Below are positions 1-8,714 of a stretch of 64,000 nt of DNA, piece by piece (positions within the stretch are counted from its first letter, which is position 1; each line of letters begins with the position of its first letter). The stretch lies in contig NZ_QQBJ01000002.1 of assembly GCF_003347205.1 (NCBI RefSeq), positions 186,001-250,000 on the forward strand, in the 5' to 3' direction. Origin of the DNA: Mycolicibacterium moriokaense (GTDB lineage Bacteria > Actinomycetota > Actinomycetes > Mycobacteriales > Mycobacteriaceae). The notes beneath the pieces are model-generated. The model had not been told where the DNA came from, searched no databases, and saw only the letters and a program-made list of their open reading frames with translations. The position numbers were made by a program, and so were the translations under genes.

Positions 1-684
1 CGTGTCGCCGAGGACGAGCGCGGGAAGCATCGCGGCCTGCTCGACGGGCAGCGAGTCCCGCGCGGCGGCGGCGAACGCGGTCCGCACCCGCTGCCCGGCC
101 CGCTGGATCGTCGCGGCCTCGCCGAACCTCGGGTCGCCGGTCGCCGACAGCACCGCGACGGTGAGATCACGACGGTTCGGCCTGGAGATCCGCGCGGTGA
201 ACGCCGCGGGCTGCCCGACGCTCAGCTCGGCGAAATCGGCGACCGACGCGAAAACCAGCACCCGCCCGGATGATTCGTCGGCGCCGAGGGCCTCGAGCTG
301 GCCGCGGAACATCAGCCTGCCGCCACCGAGCGATCTCGGCGTCTCGCTCGGCGTCACGGTGACCGCCGCAACGGAGCCGTAGCGGTCGGTGAGTGGATGG
401 TCGTGGACCTGCTCGACGCGAAGCAGCACGGCCACGGCGAAACCCAGCCCCACCGAGGCGATCGCGACCACGCCCGCCGCCGTCATCCGCGCGCTGTCGT
501 GTGTCGGTTGTCGTCTGCTGCCCCTCCACGCCGCCGCGGTCGCGACCCCGACGGCCAGCAGCAGAAGCAAGACCACGACGGCGGCCGGCCAGAGTATCCC
601 CGCGGCGGTCACCGCCCAGCTCGTCAGCGCGGCGGGCACCAGGCGCAGGTCCAGGCGGCCCTCGCGGCCGTCGACGGCGGTCAC
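1..684 (-). CDS. comEC: ComEC/Rec2-family DNA-uptake membrane protein (N-terminal part, cut by window edge)
   Basis: The start is GTG at 684, and GTGA overlaps the comEA stop. The reading frame stays open for 228 codons to base 1, so the C-terminal competence and metallo-beta-lactamase parts lie outside the window. The N-terminus has a hydrophobic pair of segments (about residues 25-50 and 68-88) followed by a soluble stretch with the OB-like character of the ComEC N-terminal domain. ComEC forms the inner-membrane channel for single-stranded DNA in competent bacteria; in mycobacteria its role is not established. The overlap with comEA implies translational coupling. The call rests on translating the reverse strand by eye and on the comEA neighbour. 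Confidence 0.85.
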   Translation of the reverse strand, partial: MTAVDGREGRLDLRLVPAALTSWAVTAAGILWPAAVVVLLLLLAVGVATAAAWRGSRRQPTHDSARMTAAGVVAIASVGLGFAVAVLLRVEQVHDHPLTDRYGSVAAVTVTPSETPRSLGGGRLMFRGQLEALGADESSGRVLVFASVADFAELSVGQPAAFTARISRPNRRDLTVAVLSATGDPRFGEAATIQRAGQRVRTAFAAAARDSLPVEQAAMLPALVLGDT

Positions 685-1505
685 ACATGGACCTGCGCGC
701 GCAGCCTCTCCAGGCGCGCCGGGCCGATGCCGTCGACGTCGGCAAGCTGGTCGACGCTGGTGAAGGAGCCGTTGGCGGTACGCCACGCGATGATGGCCGC
801 CGCGGTCACCGGCCCGACACCGGGCAGTGCGTCGAGCTGTTCCTCCGTCGCGGTGTTCAGGTCGACGGAATCACTTGCGGCGGGATCGTTTTCGGCGGGC
901 TTCGCCCCACCGGCCGGTGGCGATGCGGCCGGCTCGGCAGCCACCGAACTGCCCATGGTGGTCGGCTCCCCCGGCGGCGCGGCGATGCCGACGATGATCT
1001 GTTCGCCGTCGGCCACCCGTCGCGCCATGTTCAGCCCGATCAGGTCGGCGCCGTCGAGAGCCCCGCCCGCTGCGCTGAGCGCGTCGGCGATGCGGGCGCC
1101 GGCAGACAGCGTCACAAGTCCTGGCTTGTGCACCAGCCCGACCACGCTGACGATCACCGGCCCCTCGGGGGCGGGTGGCGCGGGGGTGGGCTGCCCGGTG
1201 GACACCATCTCCACGGGCGGCAGTTTGGCCGAGACCACCGGCGGCGTCTTGTCCCGAAGCAGCGTGAAAACGGTGACCAACACGGCGATCACGCCGACGA
1301 CCCCGAGCGCGAGGGCACCGGCGCGGCCCGGGTCGGCGCGCACCGCGGCCACCCACCCGGGTGCACCGCCGGCATCTGTGTCGGGCAACCAGCGCGACAA
1401 CGAGGCGTCGGAGTCGGACTCGTCGTCGTTGTGGGTGGCCGGGTCGGCGTCGAGTTCTCCGCCCAGCCTGCGGCTCACACGCGCGGCGGGCAGTTCGGTT
1501 TCCAT
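681..1505 (-). CDS. comEA: ComEA-family helix-hairpin-helix DNA-binding protein
   Basis: 274 residues. A cytoplasmic N-terminal region is followed by one membrane segment (about 62-83), a Pro-rich linker (about 88-116), a SLBB-like beta-grasp segment (about 116-174) and a C-terminal tandem helix-hairpin-helix domain (about 212-273) with the motifs LPGVGP and VDGIGPARL. This architecture is that of ComEA, the membrane-anchored double-stranded DNA receptor that feeds ComEC. It begins with ATG at 1505 and overlaps comEC by 4 bases. In M. tuberculosis the gene upstream is, from memory, eis; here it is a PucR-type regulator instead. The 132-base gap upstream (1506-1637) shows no clear promoter or gene. 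Confidence 0.9.
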   Translation of the reverse strand: METELPAARVSRRLGGELDADPATHNDDESDSDASLSRWLPDTDAGGAPGWVAAVRADPGRAGALALGVVGVIAVLVTVFTLLRDKTPPVVSAKLPPVEMVSTGQPTPAPPAPEGPVIVSVVGLVHKPGLVTLSAGARIADALSAAGGALDGADLIGLNMARRVADGEQIIVGIAAPPGEPTTMGSSVAAEPAASPPAGGAKPAENDPAASDSVDLNTATEEQLDALPGVGPVTAAAIIAWRTANGSFTSVDQLADVDGIGPARLERLRAQVHV

Positions 1506-1637
1506 GCGCCCGACGGTAAGTGCGGCCTGCGACCAGATCGGGCAGGCACCGCCACGATCGTCACCGGCTGTGGATGAAGGGCGGACTCTGGATGGCTGCC
1601 GCGGACACCCGAGCCGAGTGCGGATGCGCTGTTCGCG

Positions 1638-3119
1638 TCAGGGCAGCGCGGCACGGGCCTTGAGCGCCAGCCACAGGCCCATCCGGTCATCACCGTCGTC
1701 CATGCGCCTGCCCGTCAGCCGCGCGATCCGTTCGATCCGATTGCGCACGGTGTTGCGGTGCAGGGACAGTCGGGCCGCAGCGGGATCCCAGGCCCCGTTC
1801 ACGCTGAGCCACTGCTCGAGCGTGCGCAGGAGTTCCAATCGCTCCTTGGGGTCGAGTTGGTCCAGCGGCGCCAGCACCGCGTCGGAGAATCCGCGCACCG
1901 CCTCGGCGCTGCCCAGCGACAGCAACAGGGAGACCGTTTCGCCTTCGCTGGCCGTCACGATGCGACCCAGGCGCGCGCTGACCGGCAGCAGGGACCGCGC
2001 CTGCATGGCCGACAGCGCGAAGCTGTCGACGCCGACGGACGCGCCGATCCCGGTGCGCAGCCCACCGGCATGCGTCTTGAGGGTCTCGGTCAGCACCGTG
2101 AGATCGGGGTGGGCGACCTCGACCACGTCGCCTCGCAGCAACACCAGCGCGTCCGGCAGACTCGCCTCCAGGCGCAGCACCAGCGCCTCGGCGGGGTCCG
2201 CCCCGTCGGCGTCGACGACGGCGACCTGGAATTGCTTTGCGGCCAGGCCGATCCCCGCGGCCAGCTGTCTGGCCCGCTCCGGCCTGATACCCGGGCGCAG
2301 CATCTGCGCGAATATCTGGGAACGGCGTTGGCGTTCGGCGCGCCCGCTGAGGTTGCGCCGTTCGATGTCGAGTGCGACCAGCGCGACGAGCACGGTGGAC
2401 GAGGCTCGCGTTCTGGTGTCCATCGCGGCGCCGAGCGCGATGTAGGCCGACGCAACCCTGGCGCCGACGGCGTGCACCTCGAACTCGCCGTGCATCGACC
2501 AGTCAGCCCCCGTCGTCGATGCCGCTGCGGCGGCGGCCACCGCGCTCTCGACCACCGACGCCGGTGTGTCCGGGGTCGCCGCGATCAGCTGGGCCGCGCC
2601 GTCGCAGACCACGCACGGCGTGTCGCTGGTCGCCGACCACGCCGACAGCAGCGCGGGCAGCGCCGCCGAGCGGGTGGCGACCGCGGTGAGTGTCTTGTTG
2701 ATCTCCATCGCCGCCTGCAACTCGCTGTGCTCCTGGCTGGCGATGACGTCGAACACCCACTTCGTGACGGCGATGAACGGCGTCTCGTCGGGCACCGTCA
2801 ACAGCGGCAGTTCGCAGCGCTGCGCGGCGATCCGCAGCGGCTCGGGGCAGTCCTGGTACGGCAGTCCGTGACCCAGTCCGAGTGCGACGGCCGCCACCCC
2901 TGCCCGCGCGCATTCGGCCAGGTAGTCCTCGCAGCCGGCGGGATTCATCGGCAACAGCAGACCGACGGTCATCAGCAGTTCACCGCCGCGCAGCCAGTCC
3001 CCGGGTGAGGTCAGCTCGGAGACGTGGGCCGACGTCACCTCCCGATCCAGGCGCTCGCTGCCCGCCACCACCTGCAGGTTCAACGTGTCGTCGGCGACGA
3101 CGTCAGCGACGGTGATCAT
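1638..3119 (-). CDS. PucR-family transcriptional regulator
   Basis: About 493 residues from ATG at 3119. An in-frame ATG at 3134 with a weak GGATGA upstream is an alternative start. The N-terminal 125 residues match the PucR/purine-catabolism regulator domain (MITVADVVAD start, segment with GDWLRGGELLMT). The C-terminal ~65 residues carry the PucR-type helix-turn-helix (LSLHRNTVRNRIERI). The middle is a GGDEF-like CdaR segment. These proteins usually activate divergent nitrogen or purine catabolic genes in response to a metabolite. The gene is divergent from the permease/ureohydrolase operon at 3240 across a 120-base spacer, which makes that operon its probable target (inference). Confidence 0.85.
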   Translation of the reverse strand: MITVADVVADDTLNLQVVAGSERLDREVTSAHVSELTSPGDWLRGGELLMTVGLLLPMNPAGCEDYLAECARAGVAAVALGLGHGLPYQDCPEPLRIAAQRCELPLLTVPDETPFIAVTKWVFDVIASQEHSELQAAMEINKTLTAVATRSAALPALLSAWSATSDTPCVVCDGAAQLIAATPDTPASVVESAVAAAAAASTTGADWSMHGEFEVHAVGARVASAYIALGAAMDTRTRASSTVLVALVALDIERRNLSGRAERQRRSQIFAQMLRPGIRPERARQLAAGIGLAAKQFQVAVVDADGADPAEALVLRLEASLPDALVLLRGDVVEVAHPDLTVLTETLKTHAGGLRTGIGASVGVDSFALSAMQARSLLPVSARLGRIVTASEGETVSLLLSLGSAEAVRGFSDAVLAPLDQLDPKERLELLRTLEQWLSVNGAWDPAAARLSLHRNTVRNRIERIARLTGRRMDDGDDRMGLWLALKARAALP

Positions 3120-3239
3120 GGCCGGACTGTACATTTCATCCAACCATAATGTGGGTTTTGAACAGTTCTGCCATGGCCTGCAGCGGACCTCGTCCCTCAA
3201 GGTGATACGCGTCACCGTCATCGCCCCAACGGAGGTCCC

Positions 3240-4718
3240 GTGACCACTGCAGCCCAGCCCACCCAGACCGGTGCTCGGACGTCGACGCTCGTCGAGACCC
3301 GGTCCATCGACTACGTCCCCGACAACGAACGCCACGGCAAGGTCAGCCACCAAGGCCCGTTCTGGTTCGTCGGCAACTTCCAGCCGTTCACCCTTGCGCT
3401 CGGCTTCGTCGGCCCCAGCCTCGGTCTGTCCCTCGGGTGGACGATCGTGGCCGGGCTTGCCGGCATCGCGTTCGGCACGCTGTTCATGGCGTTCCATGCC
3501 ACGCAGGGCCCGGTGCTCGGGCTGCCCCAGATGATCCAGTCGCGCGCGCAGCTCGGCTACCGCGGCGTGCTGCTGGCACTGATCGGCACCCTGTTCACCT
3601 TCGTCGGCTTCAACGTCGTCGACGTCGTGATCATCAAGTCCGGTCTGCAGTCGATCTTCGGCTGGAACCCGGTGGTCGTCGCCGTGGTGATCACCGTGAT
3701 CGCCGCGCTCGTCGCGATCTTCGGACACGACCTGCTGCACAAGACATTCCGCATTCTGTTCTGGGTGTCGCTGCCCCTCTGGATCGTCCTGACCTGTGGG
3801 GTCCTGTTCGGCGGGGTCACCGGAACACCGGCGACCACAGGCGGATTCAGCTTCGTCGCGTTCCTGGTGCAGTTCAGCGTCGCGGCGTCGTACAACATCA
3901 CCTACGCCCCGTACGTCTCCGACTACAGCCGCTATCTGCCGCGGGACACGAAGCCGTCGGCGATCATCTCCTCGGTCTTCATCGGTGCCTCGGCGTCGCC
4001 TGCGTGGTTGATCCCGCTCGGCGCGTGGATGGCGACGTATCTGGGCGCCAGCGACGCCCTCGCAGGCATCAACGACACCGGCAATGCCACCGTCTCCTAC
4101 CTGGGTTCGGTGCTGGCCATCGTCTCGACGCTGGTGCTGGTGGCCACCATGGGCCTGAACGCGTACAGCGGCATGTTGACCGTGGTGACGGCGATCGATT
4201 CACTCAAGTCGGTAAAGCCCACCAGGCGGCTTCGGGTGGTGACGATCGTCGCGCTCGCGGTGGCCTGGCTGGTGATGAGCCTGCTGTTGACCAATGCCAC
4301 CAGCGCGCTGAACACCACGCTGCTGATCATGTTGTACCTGCTGGCGCCGTGGACCGCGGTGAACCTGACCGACTACTTCTTCGTCCGCCGCGGGCACTAT
4401 GCGATCGCTGATCTGTTCACTCCCAACGGGATCTACGGCGCCTGGTCGTGGCGCGGAATCACCGCGTTCCTCGCGGGTGTGCTGGCCGAGATCCCGTTCG
4501 TCGACCTGCCGTTCTTCGTCGGACCGGCCGCCAAGGCCATGGGTGAGGTCGACATCGCGTTCATCATCGGCCTTGCCGTCTCCGGGCTGGTCTATGTGGC
4601 ACTGACGCGGTCGCTCGACATATCGCGCGAGCTGGCGCTGATCGAATCCCACCCCGAGCTCGCGGACCCGAAAAGCGTCGAGAACATCGCCGAAACCGTT
4701 GCGGAGGAGGAGAAGTGA
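3240..4718 (+). CDS. NCS1-family purine/cytosine-type permease
   Basis: 492 residues with about 12 hydrophobic segments and the NCS1 (CodB/PurC-like) hallmarks: an N-terminal region leading into [18 protein letters not shown] and a central [12 protein letters not shown] stretch. It starts at GTG 3240 with a strong GGAGG at 3231-3235. NCS1 proteins are Na+ or H+ symporters for nucleobases, hydantoins and related N-containing compounds. It overlaps the next gene by 4 bases (GTGA), so the ureohydrolase probably acts on what it imports. The substrate is not visible in the sequence. A guanidino compound or purine breakdown product is the simplest guess. Confidence 0.88.
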   Translation: MTTAAQPTQTGARTSTLVETRSIDYVPDNERHGKVSHQGPFWFVGNFQPFTLALGFVGPSLGLSLGWTIVAGLAGIAFGTLFMAFHATQGPVLGLPQMIQSRAQLGYRGVLLALIGTLFTFVGFNVVDVVIIKSGLQSIFGWNPVVVAVVITVIAALVAIFGHDLLHKTFRILFWVSLPLWIVLTCGVLFGGVTGTPATTGGFSFVAFLVQFSVAASYNITYAPYVSDYSRYLPRDTKPSAIISSVFIGASASPAWLIPLGAWMATYLGASDALAGINDTGNATVSYLGSVLAIVSTLVLVATMGLNAYSGMLTVVTAIDSLKSVKPTRRLRVVTIVALAVAWLVMSLLLTNATSALNTTLLIMLYLLAPWTAVNLTDYFFVRRGHYAIADLFTPNGIYGAWSWRGITAFLAGVLAEIPFVDLPFFVGPAAKAMGEVDIAFIIGLAVSGLVYVALTRSLDISRELALIESHPELADPKSVENIAETVAEEEK

Positions 4719-5668
4719 CCACGACGGTCGCGAAACCAGTTGGGCCCGTGGATGCCACCAGGCAACCGCGCTACACCGAGCCCGCGACCTTCGCCCGACT
4801 GCCCCGCATCGACCAGGTGGACTCGGCCGACGTCAGCATCGTCGGGGTTCCCTTCGACAGCGGCGTCTCCTACCGTCCCGGCGCCCGGTTCGGTCCCGGA
4901 CATGTGCGCGCAGCGTCGAAGTTGTTGCGGCCGTTCAACCCCGCGCTGGGTGTCGAGCCGTTCGCCAACCAGCAGGTGGTCGACGCCGGCGACCTGGCGG
5001 TCAACCCCTTCGACATCGAGGACGCGATCGCGACCATCGAGTCCTCGATCACCGGTCTGCGCCAGGACGGTGCGACCGTGTTGACGATCGGAGGCGACCA
5101 CACCATCGCGTTGCCGATCCTGAGGTCGATGGCCCGCGACCACGGCAAGATCGCGGTGCTGCATTTCGACGCGCATCTGGACACCTGGGACACCTACTTC
5201 GGCGCCCCCTACACCCACGGCACTCCGTTTCGCCGGGCCAGCGAGGAGGGCCTGATCGACATGGAGCGCTCGCTGCACATGGGGATCCGCGGACCGCTTT
5301 ACAGCAAGACCGATCTCGAGGATGACGCCGTGCTCGGCTTCCAGGTGATCCGCTCCGACGACTATGAAACCGACGGTGTGGCAAGCATTGTCGAACGGAT
5401 GCGCAAACGTCTCGACGGCGGGCCGGTCTACGTTTCGATCGACATCGACGTACTGGATCCGGCGCACGCGCCGGGCACCGGCACACCAGAGGCCGGTGGC
5501 CTGACGTCGCGGGAACTTCTCAACACCCTGCGCGGACTCGTCGGCATGGACGTGGTGGGCGCCGACATCGTCGAGGTGGCCCCGGCCTACGACCACGCCG
5601 AGATCACCGGCATCGCCGCGGCGCACGTCGGCTACGAACTGCTCTCGGTGCTGGCGGCGAACCGGTGA
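4715..5668 (+). CDS. Ureohydrolase (agmatinase / guanidino-acid hydrolase family)
   Basis: 317 residues, typical for agmatinase. The binuclear manganese site is complete: GGDHT (His129), HFDAHLD (Asp152, His154, Asp156) and SIDIDVLD (Asp243, Asp245). The family hydrolyses a guanidino group to urea plus an amine. Homologues act on agmatine, guanidinobutyrate, guanidinopropionate, proclavaminate or guanidine, and substrate cannot be assigned from these motifs. It starts at GTG 4715 behind GGAGGAG and overlaps the permease stop and the next start. No urease or amine-degrading gene is adjacent. The PucR regulator and NCS1 permease suggest use of an external guanidino compound as nitrogen source. 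Confidence 0.88.
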   Translation: MTTTVAKPVGPVDATRQPRYTEPATFARLPRIDQVDSADVSIVGVPFDSGVSYRPGARFGPGHVRAASKLLRPFNPALGVEPFANQQVVDAGDLAVNPFDIEDAIATIESSITGLRQDGATVLTIGGDHTIALPILRSMARDHGKIAVLHFDAHLDTWDTYFGAPYTHGTPFRRASEEGLIDMERSLHMGIRGPLYSKTDLEDDAVLGFQVIRSDDYETDGVASIVERMRKRLDGGPVYVSIDIDVLDPAHAPGTGTPEAGGLTSRELLNTLRGLVGMDVVGADIVEVAPAYDHAEITGIAAAHVGYELLSVLAANR

Positions 5669-6084
5669 GCGCTAGAACCGATCACCGCACCGACGAGGCC
5701 GCCGTGCTGGCCGCCGCAGACTCGTTGATCGCCGCGTTCGGCCGACACGACGTCGAGACCTATTTCGCGGCCTTTCACCCTGACGCGTCGTTCGTCTTCT
5801 ACAACCACCCGCAACGGTTGGAGTCCGTGGCCGAATACCGCGCGCTGTGGCGGCAGTGGGAGAACGATTCCGGGTTCCGGGTGCAGCATTGTCATTCGTC
5901 GAATCGCCGGGTCGACGTCTACGAAACCAGCGCCGTGTTCACCCACGACGTCGGCACCACGGTGACGAACATCGACGAGAACTCAACGCCCGCGCAGACC
6001 GAGACTGCCGAACGCGAGACCATCGTCTTCGCCCGGTTCGACGGCCGCTGGCTCGCGGTGCACGAGCATCTGTCCGCGCGCTGA
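5665..6084 (+). CDS. SnoaL-like / NTF2-fold protein
   Basis: 139 residues starting at GTG 5665, overlapping the ureohydrolase stop by 4 bases. The sequence fits the small cone-shaped NTF2/SnoaL fold: an N-terminal helix ([20 protein letters not shown]), a [10 protein letters not shown] strand region and a final WLAVHEHLS strand. Such proteins serve as isomerases, dehydratases or ligand binders, and no catalytic residues can be assigned. It is the last gene of the permease/ureohydrolase operon, followed by a strong hairpin at 6107-6144. Confidence 0.75.
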   Translation: MSARTDHRTDEAAVLAAADSLIAAFGRHDVETYFAAFHPDASFVFYNHPQRLESVAEYRALWRQWENDSGFRVQHCHSSNRRVDVYETSAVFTHDVGTTVTNIDENSTPAQTETAERETIVFARFDGRWLAVHEHLSAR

Positions 6085-6106
6085 TCACCCGCGGGACACG
6101 ACAGGA

Positions 6107-6144
6107 AGGCCCTCCCCGGAGTTGACCGCTGCCGGGGAGGGCCT
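6107..6144. terminator. Bidirectional hairpin terminator
   Basis: A perfect 13-bp inverted repeat (AGGCCCTCCCCGG at 6107-6119 and its complement at 6132-6144) encloses a 12-base loop. It lies between two convergent genes, 23 bases after the SnoaL gene stop and 29 bases before the stop of the exported-protein gene, so it can serve both strands. There is only a short T-containing tail, as is common in mycobacteria. Confidence 0.8.
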
Positions 6145-6173
6145 CTGTTGCAGGTGGATCTTTCTGTGTCGGG

Positions 6174-6407
6174 TTACCGGTTGAACATCTCGAGGCGGCC
6201 GATGCCGTGATGGTGGTACCACCCGGGCAGCGCGGTCGGCGCCGGCGTCGCGTAGGTGTCGGGCGAGGTGACGATCGAGGTGTTGGGGCCGTTCTGGGTG
6301 ACCGTGGTGGCCGCGTTGGCCATTCCTGCCAGGCCGAGGGCCGCGCCGCCGAGGATGCCTGCCGAGATGATGGGCAGTGCGAGGTAGCGTCCAATGGTGG
6401 TGTTCAT
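6174..6407 (-). CDS. Small exported protein with signal peptide
   Basis: 77 residues from ATG at 6407, which has an excellent ribosome binding site (AAGGAGAT, 6 bases upstream). Residues 1-33 form a classical Sec signal peptide: a basic start, a hydrophobic Ala/Gly/Leu core and an AxA-type cleavage site near MANAATT. The mature part is only about 44 residues, rich in Thr, Pro and Asn, with a WYHHHG segment near the C-terminus. This type of short secreted protein is common in mycobacteria; function unknown. It is a single-gene unit between two hairpins. Confidence 0.75.
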   Translation of the reverse strand: MNTTIGRYLALPIISAGILGGAALGLAGMANAATTVTQNGPNTSIVTSPDTYATPAPTALPGWYHHHGIGRLEMFNR

Positions 6408-6537
6408 TTTGTATCTCCTTGTGCTGATTGGCTTTTCAGTTTCTCCGCCGATTGTTTCCGGCGATGAGATAACTGTGCCGCAGCGGGACGGAGATGTATG
6501 TCGGCCGACCGGCCGTCGGACCGGATGAAAGCCGTGT

Positions 6538-6551
6538 CCCCCGATCGGGGG
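6538..6551. terminator. GC-rich palindrome after the RidA gene
   Basis: CCCCCGATCGGGGG is a perfect 14-base palindrome beginning 3 bases after the RidA stop codon on the minus strand. With no loop, only about five pairs can form in RNA, so it is a weak terminator candidate or a protein-binding site. Confidence 0.35.
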
Positions 6552-6553
6552 AA

Positions 6554-6967
6554 CTAGCCGGCCCAGCCGTCGTCGCGCCAGCACACCCAGTCGATCTCGA
6601 CGAGTGCGCCGACGGCGAGCCCGGTGGTGCCCACGCAGGTACGGCTGGGCAGCCGGTCGGGGAACCACCGGGCGTAGGCGGCGTTGAAGGCGCCGTAGTC
6701 GTCCCAGTCGAGAAGGAAGGCGCGAACGGAAACCACGTCGGCCAGGTCGCCACCGCACAACCGGGTGACGCGCAGCAGGTTGCCCAGCACCTGATCGGTC
6801 TGTGTGGCGACGTCCTCGCCGACGACGGCGCCGGTCACGTCGGTGGGCATCTGCCCGGTGACATACAGCGTCGGCCCCGCGGCGGTGGCGTGGGCGAACG
6901 GGGCCACCGACGGCGGCACCCCGTCGGATGGGGTGAACATGAACGCGCGTATTCCACCGGTGCTCAT
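6554..6967 (-). CDS. RidA/YjgF/YER057c/UK114-family protein
   Basis: 137 residues from ATG at 6967. It shows the RidA pattern: a GPTLYVTGQMP strand, the TDQVLGNLLRVTRLCGGDLADVV helix, and the terminal block SRTCVGTTGLAVGALVEIDW with the substrate-binding Arg (Arg109), as in enamine/imine deaminases of this superfamily. RidA proteins hydrolyse reactive enamines from PLP enzymes, and other subgroups have catabolic roles. It is divergent from the DapB-like oxidoreductase with only 35 bases between starts, so the two probably share a promoter region. Confidence 0.85.
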   Translation of the reverse strand: MSTGGIRAFMFTPSDGVPPSVAPFAHATAAGPTLYVTGQMPTDVTGAVVGEDVATQTDQVLGNLLRVTRLCGGDLADVVSVRAFLLDWDDYGAFNAAYARWFPDRLPSRTCVGTTGLAVGALVEIDWVCWRDDGWAG

Positions 6968-7002
6968 CGCCCGATCATGACATCCAATTAGGGTCTTGGG
7001 AC

Positions 7003-8052
7003 ATGAGCACAGACCGGCCCATCCGGGTGATCCAGTGGACGACGGGAAACATCGGAAAGCGTTCGCTGCACGCAATCATCGCCAGGCCCGACATGGAACT
7101 GGTCGGCGTCTACGCGCACGGCGCCGACAAGGTCGGGGTCGACGCCGCCGAGCTGGCAGGCTGGCCCGAGCCCACCGGCGTGACGGCGACCAACGACATC
7201 GACGCGCTGATCGCCCTGCAGCCCGATGCGTGTTGTTACAACCCGCTGTGGCCCGACATCGACGAGCTGACCCGGCTGCTCGAGTCCGGCGTCAACGTCT
7301 GCTCCAGCGCCGCCTGGATCACCGGCGGCAAGCAGACTCCGCAGGATCTCGACCGAATCAGAAAGGCCTGCGAGAAGGGCGATTCGACGATTTTCGGCAG
7401 CGGCGCCCACCCCGGGATGACGAACATGGTCGGCATGGTGCTCAGCGGATCCTGCGAGCGGGTCGACGAGATCAGGATCACCGAATCGGTGGACTGTTCC
7501 ACCTACGAGTCGGCGGGCACACAGACCGCGATGGGCTTCTCGCAGGATCCCGACACCCCGGGCCTCGCCGAGAGCGTGCGCCGCGAGAGCGAGGTCTTCG
7601 CCGAGTCCGCAGCGATGATGGCCGACGCGATCGGCGCGAAACTCGACCGGATGACGTTCGACGTCACCTTCACGCCCGCGACCGGGGACAGCGACCTCGG
7701 GTTCATGCAGATCCCGGCGGGCACCGTGGGCGGCGTGATGGGCTATCACCGCGGCTGGGTCGGTGACAGGAACGTCGTCAGCGTCGGGTTCAACTGGATC
7801 ATGGGCGGGCATGTGACACCGCCGAAGCCGCTCGAGCACGGCCACGTCATCCAGGTGTTCGGACTACCCAACATGCGCACGGTGCTGCACTGCCTGCCGC
7901 CGAAGGACTGGACCGAGCCGGGTTTCATGGGGCTGGGCATGATCTACACCGCGCTGCCGGTCACCAACGCGGTGCCCGCCGTCGTCGCCGCACCGCCGGG
8001 CATCGCGACGCTCAAGGATCTGCCTCCGGTCACCGGCCGCTTCGCGGTCTAG
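7003..8052 (+). CDS. NAD(P)-binding DapB-like oxidoreductase
   Basis: 349 residues. The N-terminus has a Rossmann fold (VIQWTTGNIGKRSL) of the type found in dihydrodipicolinate-reductase-like proteins, followed by an alpha/beta domain. Many mycobacterial paralogues are annotated as dihydrodipicolinate reductase, but this protein is longer than true DapB (about 245 residues) and lacks an obvious DapB catalytic His motif, so it should not be called dapB. Substrate unknown. Start ATG at 7003. It ends 45 bases from the convergent isomerase gene. Confidence 0.75.
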   Translation: MSTDRPIRVIQWTTGNIGKRSLHAIIARPDMELVGVYAHGADKVGVDAAELAGWPEPTGVTATNDIDALIALQPDACCYNPLWPDIDELTRLLESGVNVCSSAAWITGGKQTPQDLDRIRKACEKGDSTIFGSGAHPGMTNMVGMVLSGSCERVDEIRITESVDCSTYESAGTQTAMGFSQDPDTPGLAESVRRESEVFAESAAMMADAIGAKLDRMTFDVTFTPATGDSDLGFMQIPAGTVGGVMGYHRGWVGDRNVVSVGFNWIMGGHVTPPKPLEHGHVIQVFGLPNMRTVLHCLPPKDWTEPGFMGLGMIYTALPVTNAVPAVVAAPPGIATLKDLPPVTGRFAV

Positions 8053-8096
8053 CGCGTTCGCGACTCAGCGGCCGGTCAGCGGGGGCGCGGGGCCCG

Positions 8097-8714
8097 TCAC
8101 ATCCGCGCAGTGAGCGTGTCCTTCCCGGGGCCGCTGAGGTCACTCAGCGCGTCGGACCGGCCCGCCATCGCCATCAAGAGCGCCTCACCGGGGCCCTGCA
8201 CCTCGGGGCCGCCGCCGTGAGACCAGTCGATGTCGGTGGCGACCAGGTGGAGTCGCTTGGCGCGCCGCGCACCGCGGATCGTCGGCGCGGTGACCGCGAA
8301 GTCGAGGGCGACGCGCAGCCGCCGGGCGTCGATGGTGCGCGGCAACTGAAGCGGCCTGCGGATGTCCTGCTGGTGGATCATGTTGTCGGTGAGGGCGACG
8401 CGCCCGCCGAAACCCGCCGTCATGCCATGGGGTTCGGCGTGCTTTCTGATCAACGCGATCAGTTCCTCCGGTGTGTGGTCGGCGTAGTCGTCGACGCCCA
8501 CCTGGTTGATTCGATCGGTCCTCAGCCAGCCCTTGACGAACCGACCGATCAGGGCGGCACCGCGAAGTTCGTCGAAGCTGATCGTGTGCGCGACGACGTC
8601 GCGGACGTTCCACCGCTCACACAGCGTCGGCGCCTCCCACTGCGACGGGGTGAGCGTCTCGAGAAACGTCGCGAGGTCGTGGCGTTCGTCGCGAGCCAGG
8701 TCGATCCAGGGCAT
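8097..8714 (-). CDS. Maleylpyruvate isomerase-family, mycothiol-dependent (DinB-fold) protein
   Basis: 205 residues from ATG at 8714, overlapping the degV stop (TGATG). The start MPWIDLARDERHDLATFLETLTPSQW and the CERWNVRDVVAH segment are typical of the actinobacterial DinB-fold family whose members bind metal through His residues and use mycothiol as cofactor. The C-terminal MDMPI-type extension is present. It is the last gene of the nadD-to-degV run. The substrate is not known; the family includes mycothiol S-transferases and maleylpyruvate isomerase. Confidence 0.75.
   Translation of the reverse strand: MPWIDLARDERHDLATFLETLTPSQWEAPTLCERWNVRDVVAHTISFDELRGAALIGRFVKGWLRTDRINQVGVDDYADHTPEELIALIRKHAEPHGMTAGFGGRVALTDNMIHQQDIRRPLQLPRTIDARRLRVALDFAVTAPTIRGARRAKRLHLVATDIDWSHGGGPEVQGPGEALLMAMAGRSDALSDLSGPGKDTLTARM

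Noticed and set aside
397-2445. 682-codon plus-strand open frame across comEA and the PucR gene
   Set aside because: Antisense to two genes with clear motifs; its composition (Arg/Ser/Pro/Ala rich) is that of a shadow frame in high-GC DNA.
7003-8052. Calling the DapB-like gene dapB (lysine synthesis)
   Set aside because: It is about 100 residues longer than true DapB and lacks its catalytic His motif; mycobacteria have many such paralogues.
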